A program made the translations under genes and the position numbers. From Comamonas sp. (GTDB lineage: Bacteria; Pseudomonadota; Gammaproteobacteria; Burkholderiales; Burkholderiaceae_C), in contig JAQVCA010000001.1 of NCBI GenBank assembly GCA_028690035.1, positions 466,430 to 530,429 of the forward strand: a stretch of 64,000 nt of DNA, read 5' to 3'. The notes beneath the pieces are model-generated. The model saw only the letters and a program-made list of their open reading frames with translations, was not told the DNA's origin and ran no database searches. This document shows positions 28,511 to 37,276 of this stretch, in pieces. The first letter of the stretch is position 1; each line of letters begins with the position of its first letter.

Positions 28511-28516
28511 AATGTA
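28511..28516 (-). promoter_or_regulatory. pstS promoter -10 box
   Basis: TACATT on the minus strand, about ten bases after the end of the Pho box, the spacing expected for a PhoB-activated sigma-70 promoter without a -35 element. Confidence 0.6.
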
Positions 28517-28524
28517 CGCATCGC

Positions 28525-28544
28525 GTGTGACATCTGTGTGACAC
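28525..28544 (-). promoter_or_regulatory. Pho box of the pst operon
   Basis: On the minus strand two TGTCAC half-sites lie 11 bases apart (GTGTCACACAG then ATGTCACAC). This matches the direct-repeat PhoB operator. It is 64 bases before the pstS start. Confidence 0.8.
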
Positions 28545-28566
28545 CTGCGCCAACGCACCACGCCAT

Positions 28567-29028
28567 TTATCCCTTGGGTGATTGATTGCGCAGCTGATCC
28601 TCCAACTGTCCCAAATAAGCAGCGTGTACGTTGTCGCTCTCCTGAGCGCGTGCCTGCAAATGATTTTCTAGGCTGTCCATGCGCTCCAGCAGGCGTGCTT
28701 CCAATTGCTGTTGCTGCTCGGTCAACGTGCTGCGCAGCTCGGTAAAACGTGAAATTTCGGCCTTTTCTGCCAGCTCACGCTGCGCCTGCAACTCTTTACT
28801 GTGGGCGCGCGCCTCCAGCAACCAAGTGGCTTGCATGGCAATCACATACGCCAGAAAAATCGCCGCCATCAGAGCGCTCAGACTCAGCAACACCAAACCC
28901 AGCGGGGCCTGTACCTCGGCAAAGCCCAAAGACATGGTAGTGTTTTGTGCCAACGTCGAAAAATTAAAAAAAGCCAAGTAGCCCAAAGCGACCACAATCA
29001 ATACCAGCAGTGCGGTACGTGCTTTCAT
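28567..29028 (-). CDS. Membrane protein with LapA/DUF1049-like N-terminus and coiled coil
   Basis: A 153-residue protein. Two hydrophobic segments (about residues 5-24 and 43-65) are followed by a charged coiled-coil tail rich in Gln, Glu and Arg (residues 70-140). The layout resembles LapA/YciS (DUF1049) proteins. The start ATG at 29028 follows AGGA. It ends next to the pstS Pho box; function and link to phosphate uptake are unknown. Confidence 0.65.
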   Translation of the reverse strand: MKARTALLVLIVVALGYLAFFNFSTLAQNTTMSLGFAEVQAPLGLVLLSLSALMAAIFLAYVIAMQATWLLEARAHSKELQAQRELAEKAEISRFTELRSTLTEQQQQLEARLLERMDSLENHLQARAQESDNVHAAYLGQLEDQLRNQSPKG

Positions 29029-29084
29029 TTTTGAAATCCTTCCAGATGTGAGTGTGTTCGACATTTTCGCCGCAGAGCCTCCCC

Positions 29085-29115
29085 AAAAAAAAGCCACCGA
29101 CAAAGTGCCGGTGGC
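29085..29115 (-). terminator. Terminator of acs
   Basis: On the minus strand GCCACCG and CGGTGGC form a stem followed by TTTTTTTT, 33 bases after the acs stop codon. Confidence 0.85.
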
Positions 29116-29147
29116 ATGTATAGGGGAGGTTTTCTAGCCGTTAGACC

Positions 29148-31139
29148 TTAGTTGGCCTGCCCCAACTGATCCAGAATGGCCGGATTTTCCAGGGTGCTGG
29201 TGTCTTGGGTGATGGCTTCGCCCTTGGCCAGCGAACGCAGCAGGCGGCGCATGATCTTGCCGGAACGTGTCTTGGGTAGGTTCTCGCCAAAGCGAATGTC
29301 TTTGGGCTTGGCAATGGGGCCAATTTCCTTGGCCACCCAGTCACGCAACTCCTTGGCCAGAGCCTTGGCCTCATCGCCTGTCGGCACTGGGCGCTTGAGC
29401 ACCACAAACGCGCAGATGGCCTCGCCCGTCAGATCGTCAGGACGGCCAACCACGGCCGCCTCGGCCACCAGATCGGTCTTGGCCACCAAGGCAGACTCGA
29501 TCTCCATGGTGCCCATGCGGTGGCCTGAAACGTTCAGCACATCATCGATACGACCTGTGATGCGGAAATACCCCGTGGTGGCATCACGCACAGCACCGTC
29601 ACCAGCCAGATAGGTGGTGCCGCCCAGTTCTTCGGGGAAATAGCTCTTCTTGAAGCGCTCGGGATCGCCCCAGATCGTGCGGATCATGGAAGGCCAGGGG
29701 CGCTTGACCACCAGCATGCCACCGGCACCGTTGGGCATATCGTGCCCTGCTTCGTCCACGATCGCGGCCGTGATGCCAGGCAGTGGCAGCGTGCACGAGC
29801 CAGGCACCAGCGGCGTGGCACCGGGCAGCGGGGTGATCATGTGACCACCGTTTTCGGTCTGCCAGAAGGTGTCCACAATCGGGCAACGCTCGCCACCGAC
29901 GTTTTTGTAGTACCACATCCAGGCCTCAGGATTGATGGGTTCGCCCACCGAGCCCAGCAGGCGCAGGCTGCTCAGGTCAGAAGACTTGGGATGCACACTG
30001 GCATCGGCGTCCGACGCCTTAATAAGCGAGCGAATCGCCGTGGGCGCGGTGTAGAAGATGCTGCACTTGTGGCGCTCGATCATCTGCCAGAAACGACCGG
30101 CGTTCGGGTAGGTCGGCACGCCTTCAAACACGATCTGCGTCGCACCTGCAGCCAAGGGACCATAGGCGATGTAGGTGTGGCCTGTGATCCAGCCAATGTC
30201 GGCTGTGCACCAGAAGACATCGCTGTCTTGCAGGTCAAACGACCAGCGCATGGTCTGGCGTGCCCACAGCATGTAACCACCAGTGGAATGCTGCACACCT
30301 TTGGGCTTACCGGTGGAGCCGCTGGTGTAGAGCACAAACAGCGGGTGCTCGGCAGGCACGGGCTCGGCGGGGCACTCGGTGCTTTGGCCATCCAACAGCT
30401 CGGTGAAGGTCACATCGCGACCGGCTACCAAGTTGCACGCGGTGGTGGTGCGCTCGAACACAAAAACGTGGCGCACGCTGTCGCAGCCGCCCATGTTCAG
30501 GGCTTCATCCACGATGGCCTTCAGGGGCAGTTCCTTGCCGCCACGCTTTTGGTAATTGGCCGTGATCACCGCTACAGCACCCACGTCGGCAATGCGCTCT
30601 TGCACCGCCTTGGCCGAGAAACCGCCAAACACCACGCTGTGCGTAGCGCCGATGCGTGCGCAGGCCTGCATGGCCACCACGCCTTCCACCGTCATGGGCA
30701 TGTAAATCAGCACCCGATCGCCCTTTTGCACGCCGCGTGCTTTGAGCCCGTTGGCAAACTGCGAGACACGCTCCAGCAGCTGGCGGTAGGTGAACTTGGA
30801 GACTTGACCATCGTCCGACTCAAAGATGATGGCCGTCTTGTGCTCCGTGGGCGTGCCCATGTGGCGATCCAGACAGTTGGCGCTGGCGTTGAGCTCGCCA
30901 TCGGCAAACCATTTGTAGAACGGTGCTTGGCTGGCGTCCAGCGTCTGGGTAAAGGGTTTGGTCCACACCACGTTCTCGCGCGCCAGGCGGGCCCAGAAAC
31001 CTTCGTAGTCCTGTTCAGCCTCGGCACACAGTGCCTGATAGCCTTCCATGCCGGAAATGCGCGCGGCTTTCTGCACGGCTTCAGAGGGGGGGAAAACGCG
31101 GTTTTCTACCAAAACGGACTGAATTGCGTTGGATGTCAT
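29148..31139 (-). CDS. acs: Acetyl-CoA synthetase
   Basis: Activates acetate with ATP and CoA via acetyl-AMP. The 663 residues are full length. Motifs present: the P-loop [16 protein letters not shown], the aromatic [12 protein letters not shown] segment, [18 protein letters not shown], and the C-terminal acetylation motif [12 protein letters not shown] with the regulatory lysine. The start follows AAGGAG. It has its own terminator; a region of about 700 bases separates it from the divergent proV. Confidence 0.97.
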   Translation of the reverse strand: MTSNAIQSVLVENRVFPPSEAVQKAARISGMEGYQALCAEAEQDYEGFWARLARENVVWTKPFTQTLDASQAPFYKWFADGELNASANCLDRHMGTPTEHKTAIIFESDDGQVSKFTYRQLLERVSQFANGLKARGVQKGDRVLIYMPMTVEGVVAMQACARIGATHSVVFGGFSAKAVQERIADVGAVAVITANYQKRGGKELPLKAIVDEALNMGGCDSVRHVFVFERTTTACNLVAGRDVTFTELLDGQSTECPAEPVPAEHPLFVLYTSGSTGKPKGVQHSTGGYMLWARQTMRWSFDLQDSDVFWCTADIGWITGHTYIAYGPLAAGATQIVFEGVPTYPNAGRFWQMIERHKCSIFYTAPTAIRSLIKASDADASVHPKSSDLSSLRLLGSVGEPINPEAWMWYYKNVGGERCPIVDTFWQTENGGHMITPLPGATPLVPGSCTLPLPGITAAIVDEAGHDMPNGAGGMLVVKRPWPSMIRTIWGDPERFKKSYFPEELGGTTYLAGDGAVRDATTGYFRITGRIDDVLNVSGHRMGTMEIESALVAKTDLVAEAAVVGRPDDLTGEAICAFVVLKRPVPTGDEAKALAKELRDWVAKEIGPIAKPKDIRFGENLPKTRSGKIMRRLLRSLAKGEAITQDTSTLENPAILDQLGQAN

Positions 31140-31375
31140 GCGGTGTCTCCTTCAAGGTTTTTTGTAGTTCCTATGCCGATCTGCCATACGAGGCCAGCAC
31201 AGGCGCGGCAAGCAAATAAAGCACACACACTGTCATGCGGGGGACTTACAACCTACTGACGCCACCCCCAGATTTGCTCTTTTTTTCCTCCGGGGAAAAC
31301 CCTTAAAAATCATAAAAACCCGCCATCCTGTCGGCAAAAAAGCGCAACTACTTCTTTTTTTGGAGTCAATCGTTA
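31140..31375. promoter_or_regulatory. Divergent promoter region between acs and proV
   Basis: No coding potential. It is AT-rich compared with its flanks (A-rich around 31270-31370). A TAGAAT -10-like box at about 31373 points towards proV. No operator was recognised. Confidence 0.35.
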
Positions 31376-31379
31376 GAAT

Positions 31380-31819
31380 AAGCCCTCCTTAACAACCTGC
31401 AATGCAGGTAATCCTGCCTTTTTTTCACAGGCAGGCTCGACCCGGCAGCTGCCGGTCGCTACCACGTAGCACCGCACTGCCACAGGCCAGTTTTTTGGCT
31501 CTGGTGCACGGACTTTTCCCAAGCCTGCTGCGTGCAGCAGACTTGCCAGGTGAAAGGTTTCCGGCGGTCCTGACCGTTGGTTGCTGCTCTCCAACCTTCT
31601 TTGTGGCCCTTGCGCGCACTCTGGCTTGCGCCATCGGACCCGTCTCTTGCAGCCACCTGTGGTGGTTGCATCTGGTTCTTCACGCCCGGCCATTGGTGTC
31701 GTGCGGTGTACTGGTCGCATCAAAAAACTGGTTTCATGTGTTGGCAGGCTGCTTGCTCAGACAGGCGGTCCGCTGCACTGTGTTCCACCCTCTACAACAC
31801 GGACAAGAGAGGACAACCA
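31380..31819 (+). promoter_or_regulatory. Long hairpin-rich 5' leader of proVWX
   Basis: About 440 bases without a convincing gene. Perfect or near-perfect hairpins: CCTGCA/TGCAGG (31396-31408), CCTGCC/GGCAGG (31413-31435), CCGGCAGCTGCCGG (31442-31455), CTGCTGC/GCAGCAG (31525-31540) and GCAGCCACC/GGTGGTTGC (31649-31669). An upstream TAGAAT could start transcription near 31380. This looks like a structured regulatory leader; I cannot assign a known riboswitch class. Confidence 0.5.
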
Positions 31820-33157
31820 GTGGCGAAATCCATCCACATCGAGCATGTGTTCAAGGTCTTTGGCGACAAGCCCCAGCAAGCGCTGGAGCTGGTACGGCAA
31901 GGCCATTCCAAACAACAAATTCTAGAAAAAACCGGCCAATCCATCGGCGTCTTTGACGCGCATTTCACGATTGAAGCCGGCGAAATTTTTGTGGTCATGG
32001 GCCTGTCGGGCTCGGGCAAATCCACCCTGGTGCGCATGCTCAATCGCCTGATTGAGCCCACCGCCGGACGCATCGTGGTCGATGGCCAGGACATCAACAC
32101 CCTGAGCGATGGCGCGCTGCGCGAACTGCGGCGCAAAGACATCTCCATGGTGTTTCAGTCGTTTGCCCTCATGCCCCACATGACGGTGCTGGACAACACC
32201 GCCTTTGGCCTGGAGCTGGCCGGCGTGGACAAGGCCCAGCGCCAGCAGGCGGCCCAGGCCGCGCTGGAGCAGGTGGGCCTGGGGGCCTGGGGCGCCAGCT
32301 ACCCCGATGAGCTGTCGGGCGGCATGCAGCAGCGTGTGGGCCTGGCGCGGGCGTTGGCGGCCGATCCCGCCATCTTGCTGATGGACGAGGCCTTCTCGGC
32401 GCTGGACCCCATCATCCGCACCGAAATGCAGTCCGAGCTGCTGCGCCTGCAGCAAATCAAGCGCCGCACCATCGTGTTCATCTCGCACGATCTGGACGAG
32501 GCCATGCGCATTGGCGACCGCATCGCCATCATGAAAGACGGCCAGGTGGTGCAGGTGGGCACACCCGATGAAATCCTGCGCGCCCCGGCCAACGACTACG
32601 TGCGCAGCTTTGTGCAAGGCGTGGATGCGTCGGTGGTGTTCAAAGCCAGCGACATCGCCCGCCAGGCCATGACGGTGTTTTCCGAGCACAGCGACCGAGG
32701 CTGCCGCGCCACGCTGCGCCTGCTGGAAGACGTGGACTACGAGTACGCCTACGTGCTGGGCCCACAGAAAAAATTCCTGGGGGTGGTCTCGTCCCAGTCG
32801 CTGCGCGATGCCCTGCGTGGCCACCAAGGCCCCTTGGGTCTGCAACATGCCTTCTTGCCCAAGGTGGTGCCGATTGCCGCAGACACCCCCGTGGCCGATC
32901 TCTTTGGCCTGGCCGCCTCGCTGCCATTTGCCCTGCCAGTGGTCGATGGCGCGGGCAGCTACCAAGGCGTTATCAGCCGCACCACGCTGCTGCGCTTTCT
33001 CGATCGGGAGACACCGCCCCTGCCCCCGCCGCAGGACGAGCTGCCTCCGATCAAGCTCAACCCGCAATTTCCCACAGGCCAGACGGATGCGCCCGCCCTG
33101 CTTACCGAGTACAGCGATCGGTCGGCCCCCGCTCGCCCCCAAGGAGACGCCGCATGA
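31820..33157 (+). CDS. proV: Glycine betaine/proline ABC transporter ATP-binding protein
   Basis: A 445-residue ATPase starting at GTG 31820 ([15 protein letters not shown]) behind GAGAGGAC; the upstream frame has no family similarity. Walker [10 protein letters not shown] is at residues 61-69, the signature is [16 protein letters not shown], and Walker B is [13 protein letters not shown]. The C-terminus carries two CBS domains (from about residue 280), which sense ionic strength in osmotic ABC importers of this type. The stop overlaps proW by ATGA. Role: osmoprotectant uptake. Confidence 0.95.
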   Translation: MAKSIHIEHVFKVFGDKPQQALELVRQGHSKQQILEKTGQSIGVFDAHFTIEAGEIFVVMGLSGSGKSTLVRMLNRLIEPTAGRIVVDGQDINTLSDGALRELRRKDISMVFQSFALMPHMTVLDNTAFGLELAGVDKAQRQQAAQAALEQVGLGAWGASYPDELSGGMQQRVGLARALAADPAILLMDEAFSALDPIIRTEMQSELLRLQQIKRRTIVFISHDLDEAMRIGDRIAIMKDGQVVQVGTPDEILRAPANDYVRSFVQGVDASVVFKASDIARQAMTVFSEHSDRGCRATLRLLEDVDYEYAYVLGPQKKFLGVVSSQSLRDALRGHQGPLGLQHAFLPKVVPIAADTPVADLFGLAASLPFALPVVDGAGSYQGVISRTTLLRFLDRETPPLPPPQDELPPIKLNPQFPTGQTDAPALLTEYSDRSAPARPQGDAA

Positions 33158-34332
33158 GTAGCCCCACCACCGACACCCTTCCCGCCACCTCCGCCACCTC
33201 CGCCACCTCCGCCACTTCCACGACCACCCCCGATCCTTGGAGCGCATCCAGCGCGGCGACAGCCGACCCCTGGAGCGCGGCCAGCACCAGTGCCCCCAGC
33301 GCGAGCGACAGCTCCGACCCCTGGGGCAGCGATGCCGTGGGCACCGACGCCGCACCGGCCAGCGACTGGCTGGGCAGCGCGGCCAACACCAGTGCCAGCA
33401 CCCATAACGAAGCTGCGCCCAGCCTGTGGCAGCAGCTGCTGCAAGATGGCCTGCCCGTGCAGGACTGGATCAACCAGGGGCTGGACTGGGTGGTCACGCA
33501 CTTTCGCCCCTTCTTTCAGGCTGTGCGCACGCCCATCGATGCCACGCTCACGGGCGTGGAGCAGGCGCTGCTGATGGTGCCCTGGCCGGTGCTGACCGTG
33601 CTGCTGGCCCTGATAGCCTGGCAGTTTGCCGGGCGCGGGCTGGCGCTGGGCAGTGCCCTGTCGCTGGCAGTGATAGCGCTGCTGGGCATCTGGCCCGAGG
33701 CCATGGTCACCCTGGCGCTGGTGCTGACATCCCTGGCGTTTTGCGTGCTCATCGGCCTGCCCCTGGGCATCTTGCTGGCCAGCAGCGACCGCGCACAAAA
33801 CCTGCTGCGCCCGCTGCTGGACGCCATGCAGACCACGCCCGCTTTTGTCTATCTGGTGCCCGTGGTGATGCTGTTTGGCATTGGCAATGTGCCCGGTGTC
33901 ATCGTCACCATCGTGTTTGCCCTGCCGCCTTTGGTGCGCCTGACCAACCTGGGCATCCGCCAGGTGCGCCCCGACCTGATCGAAGCCAGCCGCGCCTATG
34001 GTGCCTCGCCCTGGCAGCTGTTGTGGAAGGTGCAGCTGCCGCTGGCCATGCCCAGCATCATGGCCGGTATCAACCAGGCATTGATGCTCAGCCTGTCGAT
34101 GGTGGTCATCGCCTCCATGATTGCCGTCGGTGGCCTGGGCCAGATGGTGCTGCGCGGCATTGGCCGTCTGGACATGGGCCTGGCCACCGTGGGCGGCCTG
34201 GGCATCGTGCTGCTGGCCATCGTGCTCGACCGCATTACCCAGGCCATGGGCGAACCGCGCCGGGGCAGTCAGCGCTGGTGGCAGCAAGGGCCACTGGGTT
34301 GGTTGCTGCAGCAGCGCGGCCATACATCTTAA
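33154..34332 (+). CDS. proW: Glycine betaine/proline ABC transporter permease
   Basis: A 392-residue permease. The first about 85 residues are a low-complexity Ser/Thr/Ala/Pro/Asp stretch with repeated SAT and DPWS units, longer than but similar in position to the hydrophilic N-terminal tail of E. coli ProW. Six or more membrane segments follow. The ABC-coupling loop is [20 protein letters not shown]. It overlaps proV. Confidence 0.94.
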   Translation: MSSPTTDTLPATSATSATSATSTTTPDPWSASSAATADPWSAASTSAPSASDSSDPWGSDAVGTDAAPASDWLGSAANTSASTHNEAAPSLWQQLLQDGLPVQDWINQGLDWVVTHFRPFFQAVRTPIDATLTGVEQALLMVPWPVLTVLLALIAWQFAGRGLALGSALSLAVIALLGIWPEAMVTLALVLTSLAFCVLIGLPLGILLASSDRAQNLLRPLLDAMQTTPAFVYLVPVVMLFGIGNVPGVIVTIVFALPPLVRLTNLGIRQVRPDLIEASRAYGASPWQLLWKVQLPLAMPSIMAGINQALMLSLSMVVIASMIAVGGLGQMVLRGIGRLDMGLATVGGLGIVLLAIVLDRITQAMGEPRRGSQRWWQQGPLGWLLQQRGHTS

Positions 34333-34334
34333 TT

Positions 34335-34390
34335 TCATAGCTGGTAGCGCTTATCCAGCAAGCGTTTATGGCACTTTTTATCTATTTTTT
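34335..34390. repeat. Dispersed repeat element, partial copy 4
   Basis: ATAGCTGGTAGCGCTTAT resembles the left arm. The right part retains AAGCG and a T-rich end but not the full inverse arm. It fills the proW-proX gap just before the proX ribosome-binding site. Confidence 0.5.
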
Positions 34391-34402
34391 AGGAGACCCA
34401 TC

Positions 34403-35404
34403 ATGTTGAATTTCTTGCGCCCCACCCTCTTGACCGCCGCCCTGGCCCTGACCGGCCTGAGCGCCCACGCCGCCGACCTGCCCGGCCAGGGCGTCAAAGT
34501 GTTGCCGCTGAAAAGCTCGATTGCCGAAGAAACCTTCCAGACCCTGCTGGTCATGAAGGCGCTGGAAAAACTGGGCTACGACGTGCAGCCGATCCAAGAG
34601 GTTGAATACCCCACCGCCCACGTCGCGATTGCCAATGGCGATGCCACCTTCATGGCCGACCACTGGAACCCGCAGCATGCCGATTACTTCAAGAACGCCG
34701 GTGGCGAGGCCAAGCTGTACCGCAAGGGCGTGTTCTCGGGCAATGCCGCGCAGGGCTATTTGATCGACAAGAAGACCGCCGACCAATACAAAATCACCCG
34801 CATCGACCAGCTCAAAGACCCGGCCATTGCCAAAATTTTTGACAACAACGGCGATGGCAAAGCCGACCTGACCGGCTGCACCCCCGGTTGGGGCTGCGAG
34901 GCCATGATCGAGCACCAGCTGGACGCCTACCAGTTGCGCGACACCGTCACGCACAACCAGGGCACCTATTCGGCACTGATGGCCGACACCATCACGCGCT
35001 ACAAGGCGGGCAAACCCATCCTGTACTACACCTGGACGCCCTACTGGGTGAGCAATGAGCTCAAGCCCGGCAAGGACGTGGTCTGGCTGGAGGTGCCTTT
35101 CTCTTCACTGCCCGGCGCGCAAAAGGGGCTGGATACCAAGCTGCCCAATGGCAAGAACTACGGCTTTGTCGTCAACAGCCAGCACATCGTGGCCAACCAG
35201 GCCTGGGCCCAAGCCAACCCAGCCGCAGCCAAGCTTTTTGAAGTCATGCAGCTGCCCGTGGGCGACATCAACGCGCAAAACCACCTCATGAGCCAGGGCC
35301 AGAACCAACCTGCCGACATTGAGCGCCACGTCAACGGCTGGATCAAGGCGCACCAGGCCACCTTCGACGACTGGATTGCCCAGGCCAAGGCTGCCGCCAA
35401 ATAA
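34403..35404 (+). CDS. proX: Glycine betaine/proline substrate-binding protein, copy 1
   Basis: A 333-residue periplasmic binding protein. The signal peptide ends in AHAAD (about residue 24). The ligand-binding features of ProX are present: [33 protein letters not shown] and [19 protein letters not shown], whose Trp and aromatic residues cage the quaternary ammonium group. AGGAGA stands seven bases before the ATG. A terminator follows, so the second proX may be less expressed. Confidence 0.95.
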   Translation: MLNFLRPTLLTAALALTGLSAHAADLPGQGVKVLPLKSSIAEETFQTLLVMKALEKLGYDVQPIQEVEYPTAHVAIANGDATFMADHWNPQHADYFKNAGGEAKLYRKGVFSGNAAQGYLIDKKTADQYKITRIDQLKDPAIAKIFDNNGDGKADLTGCTPGWGCEAMIEHQLDAYQLRDTVTHNQGTYSALMADTITRYKAGKPILYYTWTPYWVSNELKPGKDVVWLEVPFSSLPGAQKGLDTKLPNGKNYGFVVNSQHIVANQAWAQANPAAAKLFEVMQLPVGDINAQNHLMSQGQNQPADIERHVNGWIKAHQATFDDWIAQAKAAAK

Positions 35405-35417
35405 CCTGCTTTTTCAC

Positions 35418-35451
35418 AGCGCCACACCTGCCCCCAGGGTGGCGCTTTTTT
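35418..35451 (+). terminator. Terminator between the two proX genes
   Basis: AGCGCCAC pairs with GTGGCGCT around a 13-base loop, followed by six T. Confidence 0.8.
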
Positions 35452-35477
35452 CATCCCATCCATCAGGAGACACCCAC

Positions 35478-36578
35478 ATGACTGCTTACACCCCCCCAAC
35501 ATTGCCCAGCGTTGCCCCTATCTCACCTTCCCAGGGCCGCAGTCTGTGCCAGCGCATCCACAGCCTGGCCATGGGCTGCGGCCTGGCCCTGCTGGCCAGC
35601 ACTGCCAGCGCCAGCAATACCCCTGCCCTCACCAACGAGCTGCCAGGCAAGGGTGTCATCGTCCAGCCCGTAAAAAATCCGGTGCAGGAAGAAAACTTCC
35701 AGCACCTGCTGGTCATGGAACTGCTGCAAAAACTGGGCTACACCGTGCGCCCTTTTCAAGAGGTGGACTACCCCACCGCCTATATGTCGATTGCCGCAGG
35801 CGATGCCACTTTCATCGCCTCGCACTGGAACCCGCTGCACGCCGATTTTTATAAAAATGCCGGCGGCGATGCCAAGCTCTACCGCCAAGGCACCTACATC
35901 CGCAATGCAGCGCAGGGCTACCTGATCGACAAAAAAACCGCTGACCAGTACCGGATCACCAACATCGCGCAGCTGCAGGATCCCAACATCGCGCAGCTGT
36001 TTGATGCCGATGGTGATGGCAAGGCCGATCTGACCGGCTGCACCCCCGGCTGGGGCTGCGAGGCCGTGGTGGAGCACCACCTTGATGCCTACCAGCTGCG
36101 CGCCACCATCACACACCAGCAGGGCAACTACGCGGCCCTGATTGCCGATACTTTGGCGCGCTACAAGGCGGGCAAACCCGTCCTCTACTACACCTGGACA
36201 CCCTACTGGGTGAGCAACGAGCTCCAGCCCGGCAAGGACGTGGTCTGGCTGGAGGTGCCTTTCTCCTCACTGCCCGGCGCGCAAAAGGGCCTGGACACCA
36301 CCCTGCCCAACGGCAAGAACTACGGCTTTACCGTCAACAGCCAGCACATCGTGGCCAACCAGGCCTGGGCCCAGGCCCATCCTGCCGCTGCCAAGCTGTT
36401 TGCAGTCATGCAGCTGCCCTTGGCCGATGTGAATGCGCAAAACCACCTCATGAGCCAGGGCCAGAACCAGCCTGCCGACGTACAGCGCCACGTCCAGGCT
36501 TGGATCCGAACACACCAGCAGCAGGTTGATGACTGGCTGCAGCAAGCCCGCCAGGCAGCGCTACCCACTACGCCCTGA
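35478..36578 (+). CDS. Glycine betaine/proline substrate-binding protein, copy 2
   Basis: A 366-residue paralogue of the upstream ProX, with long identical stretches (for example [32 protein letters not shown]). The aromatic cage region is intact. The N-terminus is about 35 residues longer, with a signal peptide preceded by a hydrophilic leader ([12 protein letters not shown] onward); cleavage near ASASN is likely. AGGAGA precedes the ATG. The tandem copy probably widens the substrate range or raises receptor dose for the same ProVW. Confidence 0.92.
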   Translation: MTAYTPPTLPSVAPISPSQGRSLCQRIHSLAMGCGLALLASTASASNTPALTNELPGKGVIVQPVKNPVQEENFQHLLVMELLQKLGYTVRPFQEVDYPTAYMSIAAGDATFIASHWNPLHADFYKNAGGDAKLYRQGTYIRNAAQGYLIDKKTADQYRITNIAQLQDPNIAQLFDADGDGKADLTGCTPGWGCEAVVEHHLDAYQLRATITHQQGNYAALIADTLARYKAGKPVLYYTWTPYWVSNELQPGKDVVWLEVPFSSLPGAQKGLDTTLPNGKNYGFTVNSQHIVANQAWAQAHPAAAKLFAVMQLPLADVNAQNHLMSQGQNQPADVQRHVQAWIRTHQQQVDDWLQQARQAALPTTP

Positions 36579-36619
36579 GCAACTTCTCTGCCTGCACCCC
36601 GGTTCGTGCTGGCCTGCGC

Positions 36620-37276
36620 ATGGCAGACTGCACAGCTATGCCTGAACCCACCCTGCTTGTTGCCGACGACCATCCCCTGTTTCGCGCTGCCATCTTGCAT
36701 GTGCTGCGCGAGCGCTTCGCGCACGCCACCACGCTGGAAGCGGCCAGCGCCACCGCCGTGGGCAGCATGCTGCAAGAGCACCCCGAGGTGGAGCTGGTGC
36801 TGCTGGATCTGACCATGCCGGGTGCGCGCGGCTTCTCAACCCTGCTGCATGTGCGCGGCGAACACCCGCAGATTCCCGTGGTCATCATCTCCTCCAACGA
36901 CCACCCACGCGTCATCCGCCGCGCGCAGCAGTTTGGCGCGGCAGGCTTCATCCCCAAATCGGCACCCGCTGAAGACATTGCCCTGGCCATTGCCACAGTG
37001 CTGGAGGGCGGCAGCTGGTTCCCGCCCATGGCGGCCGAGCGCTCCCAGGCCGACGCCGACCTGGCCGCGCGCCTGGCACAGCTGACGCCGCAGCAGTTTC
37101 GTGTGCTGCTGTGCCTGGCCGATGGCCTGCTGAACAAGCAAATCGCCCACGAGCTGAATCTGGCCGAAAACACCGTCAAAGTGCACGTGACGGCCATCCT
37201 GAAAAAACTGGCCTGCTACTCACGCACCCAGGCTGCCGTGCTGGTCAAAAGCCTGGAAAACGACGCCGAAATTTGA
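36620..37276 (+). CDS. NarL/FixJ-type response regulator
   Basis: A 218-residue regulator. The receiver domain has D16-D17 and phosphoacceptor D63 (LVLLDLTMPGARG). The C-terminal LuxR-type HTH covers about residues 154-208 (LTPQQFRVLLCLADGLLNKQ, NTVKVHVTAIL). The start may instead be the ATG at 36638 (MPEPTLLVADDHPLF); neither has a good ribosome-binding site. It converges on the hybrid kinase with no intergenic base, and the two are probably partners. It resembles the ErdR/AgmR group of carbon-source regulators. Confidence 0.88.
   Translation: MADCTAMPEPTLLVADDHPLFRAAILHVLRERFAHATTLEAASATAVGSMLQEHPEVELVLLDLTMPGARGFSTLLHVRGEHPQIPVVIISSNDHPRVIRRAQQFGAAGFIPKSAPAEDIALAIATVLEGGSWFPPMAAERSQADADLAARLAQLTPQQFRVLLCLADGLLNKQIAHELNLAENTVKVHVTAILKKLACYSRTQAAVLVKSLENDAEI

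Noticed and set aside
28462..28566. Upstream extension of the pstS frame
   Set aside because: It contains the Pho box and promoter, and would place residues before a normal signal peptide.
29742..31259. 505-codon open frame on the plus strand
   Set aside because: It lies antisense to acs, whose protein has all family motifs. The plus-strand product is His/Gly-rich and matches no family.
31581..31925. Leader-peptide or protein-coding ORFs in the proV leader
   Set aside because: Open frames there lack ribosome-binding sites and similarity, and strong hairpins explain the composition better.
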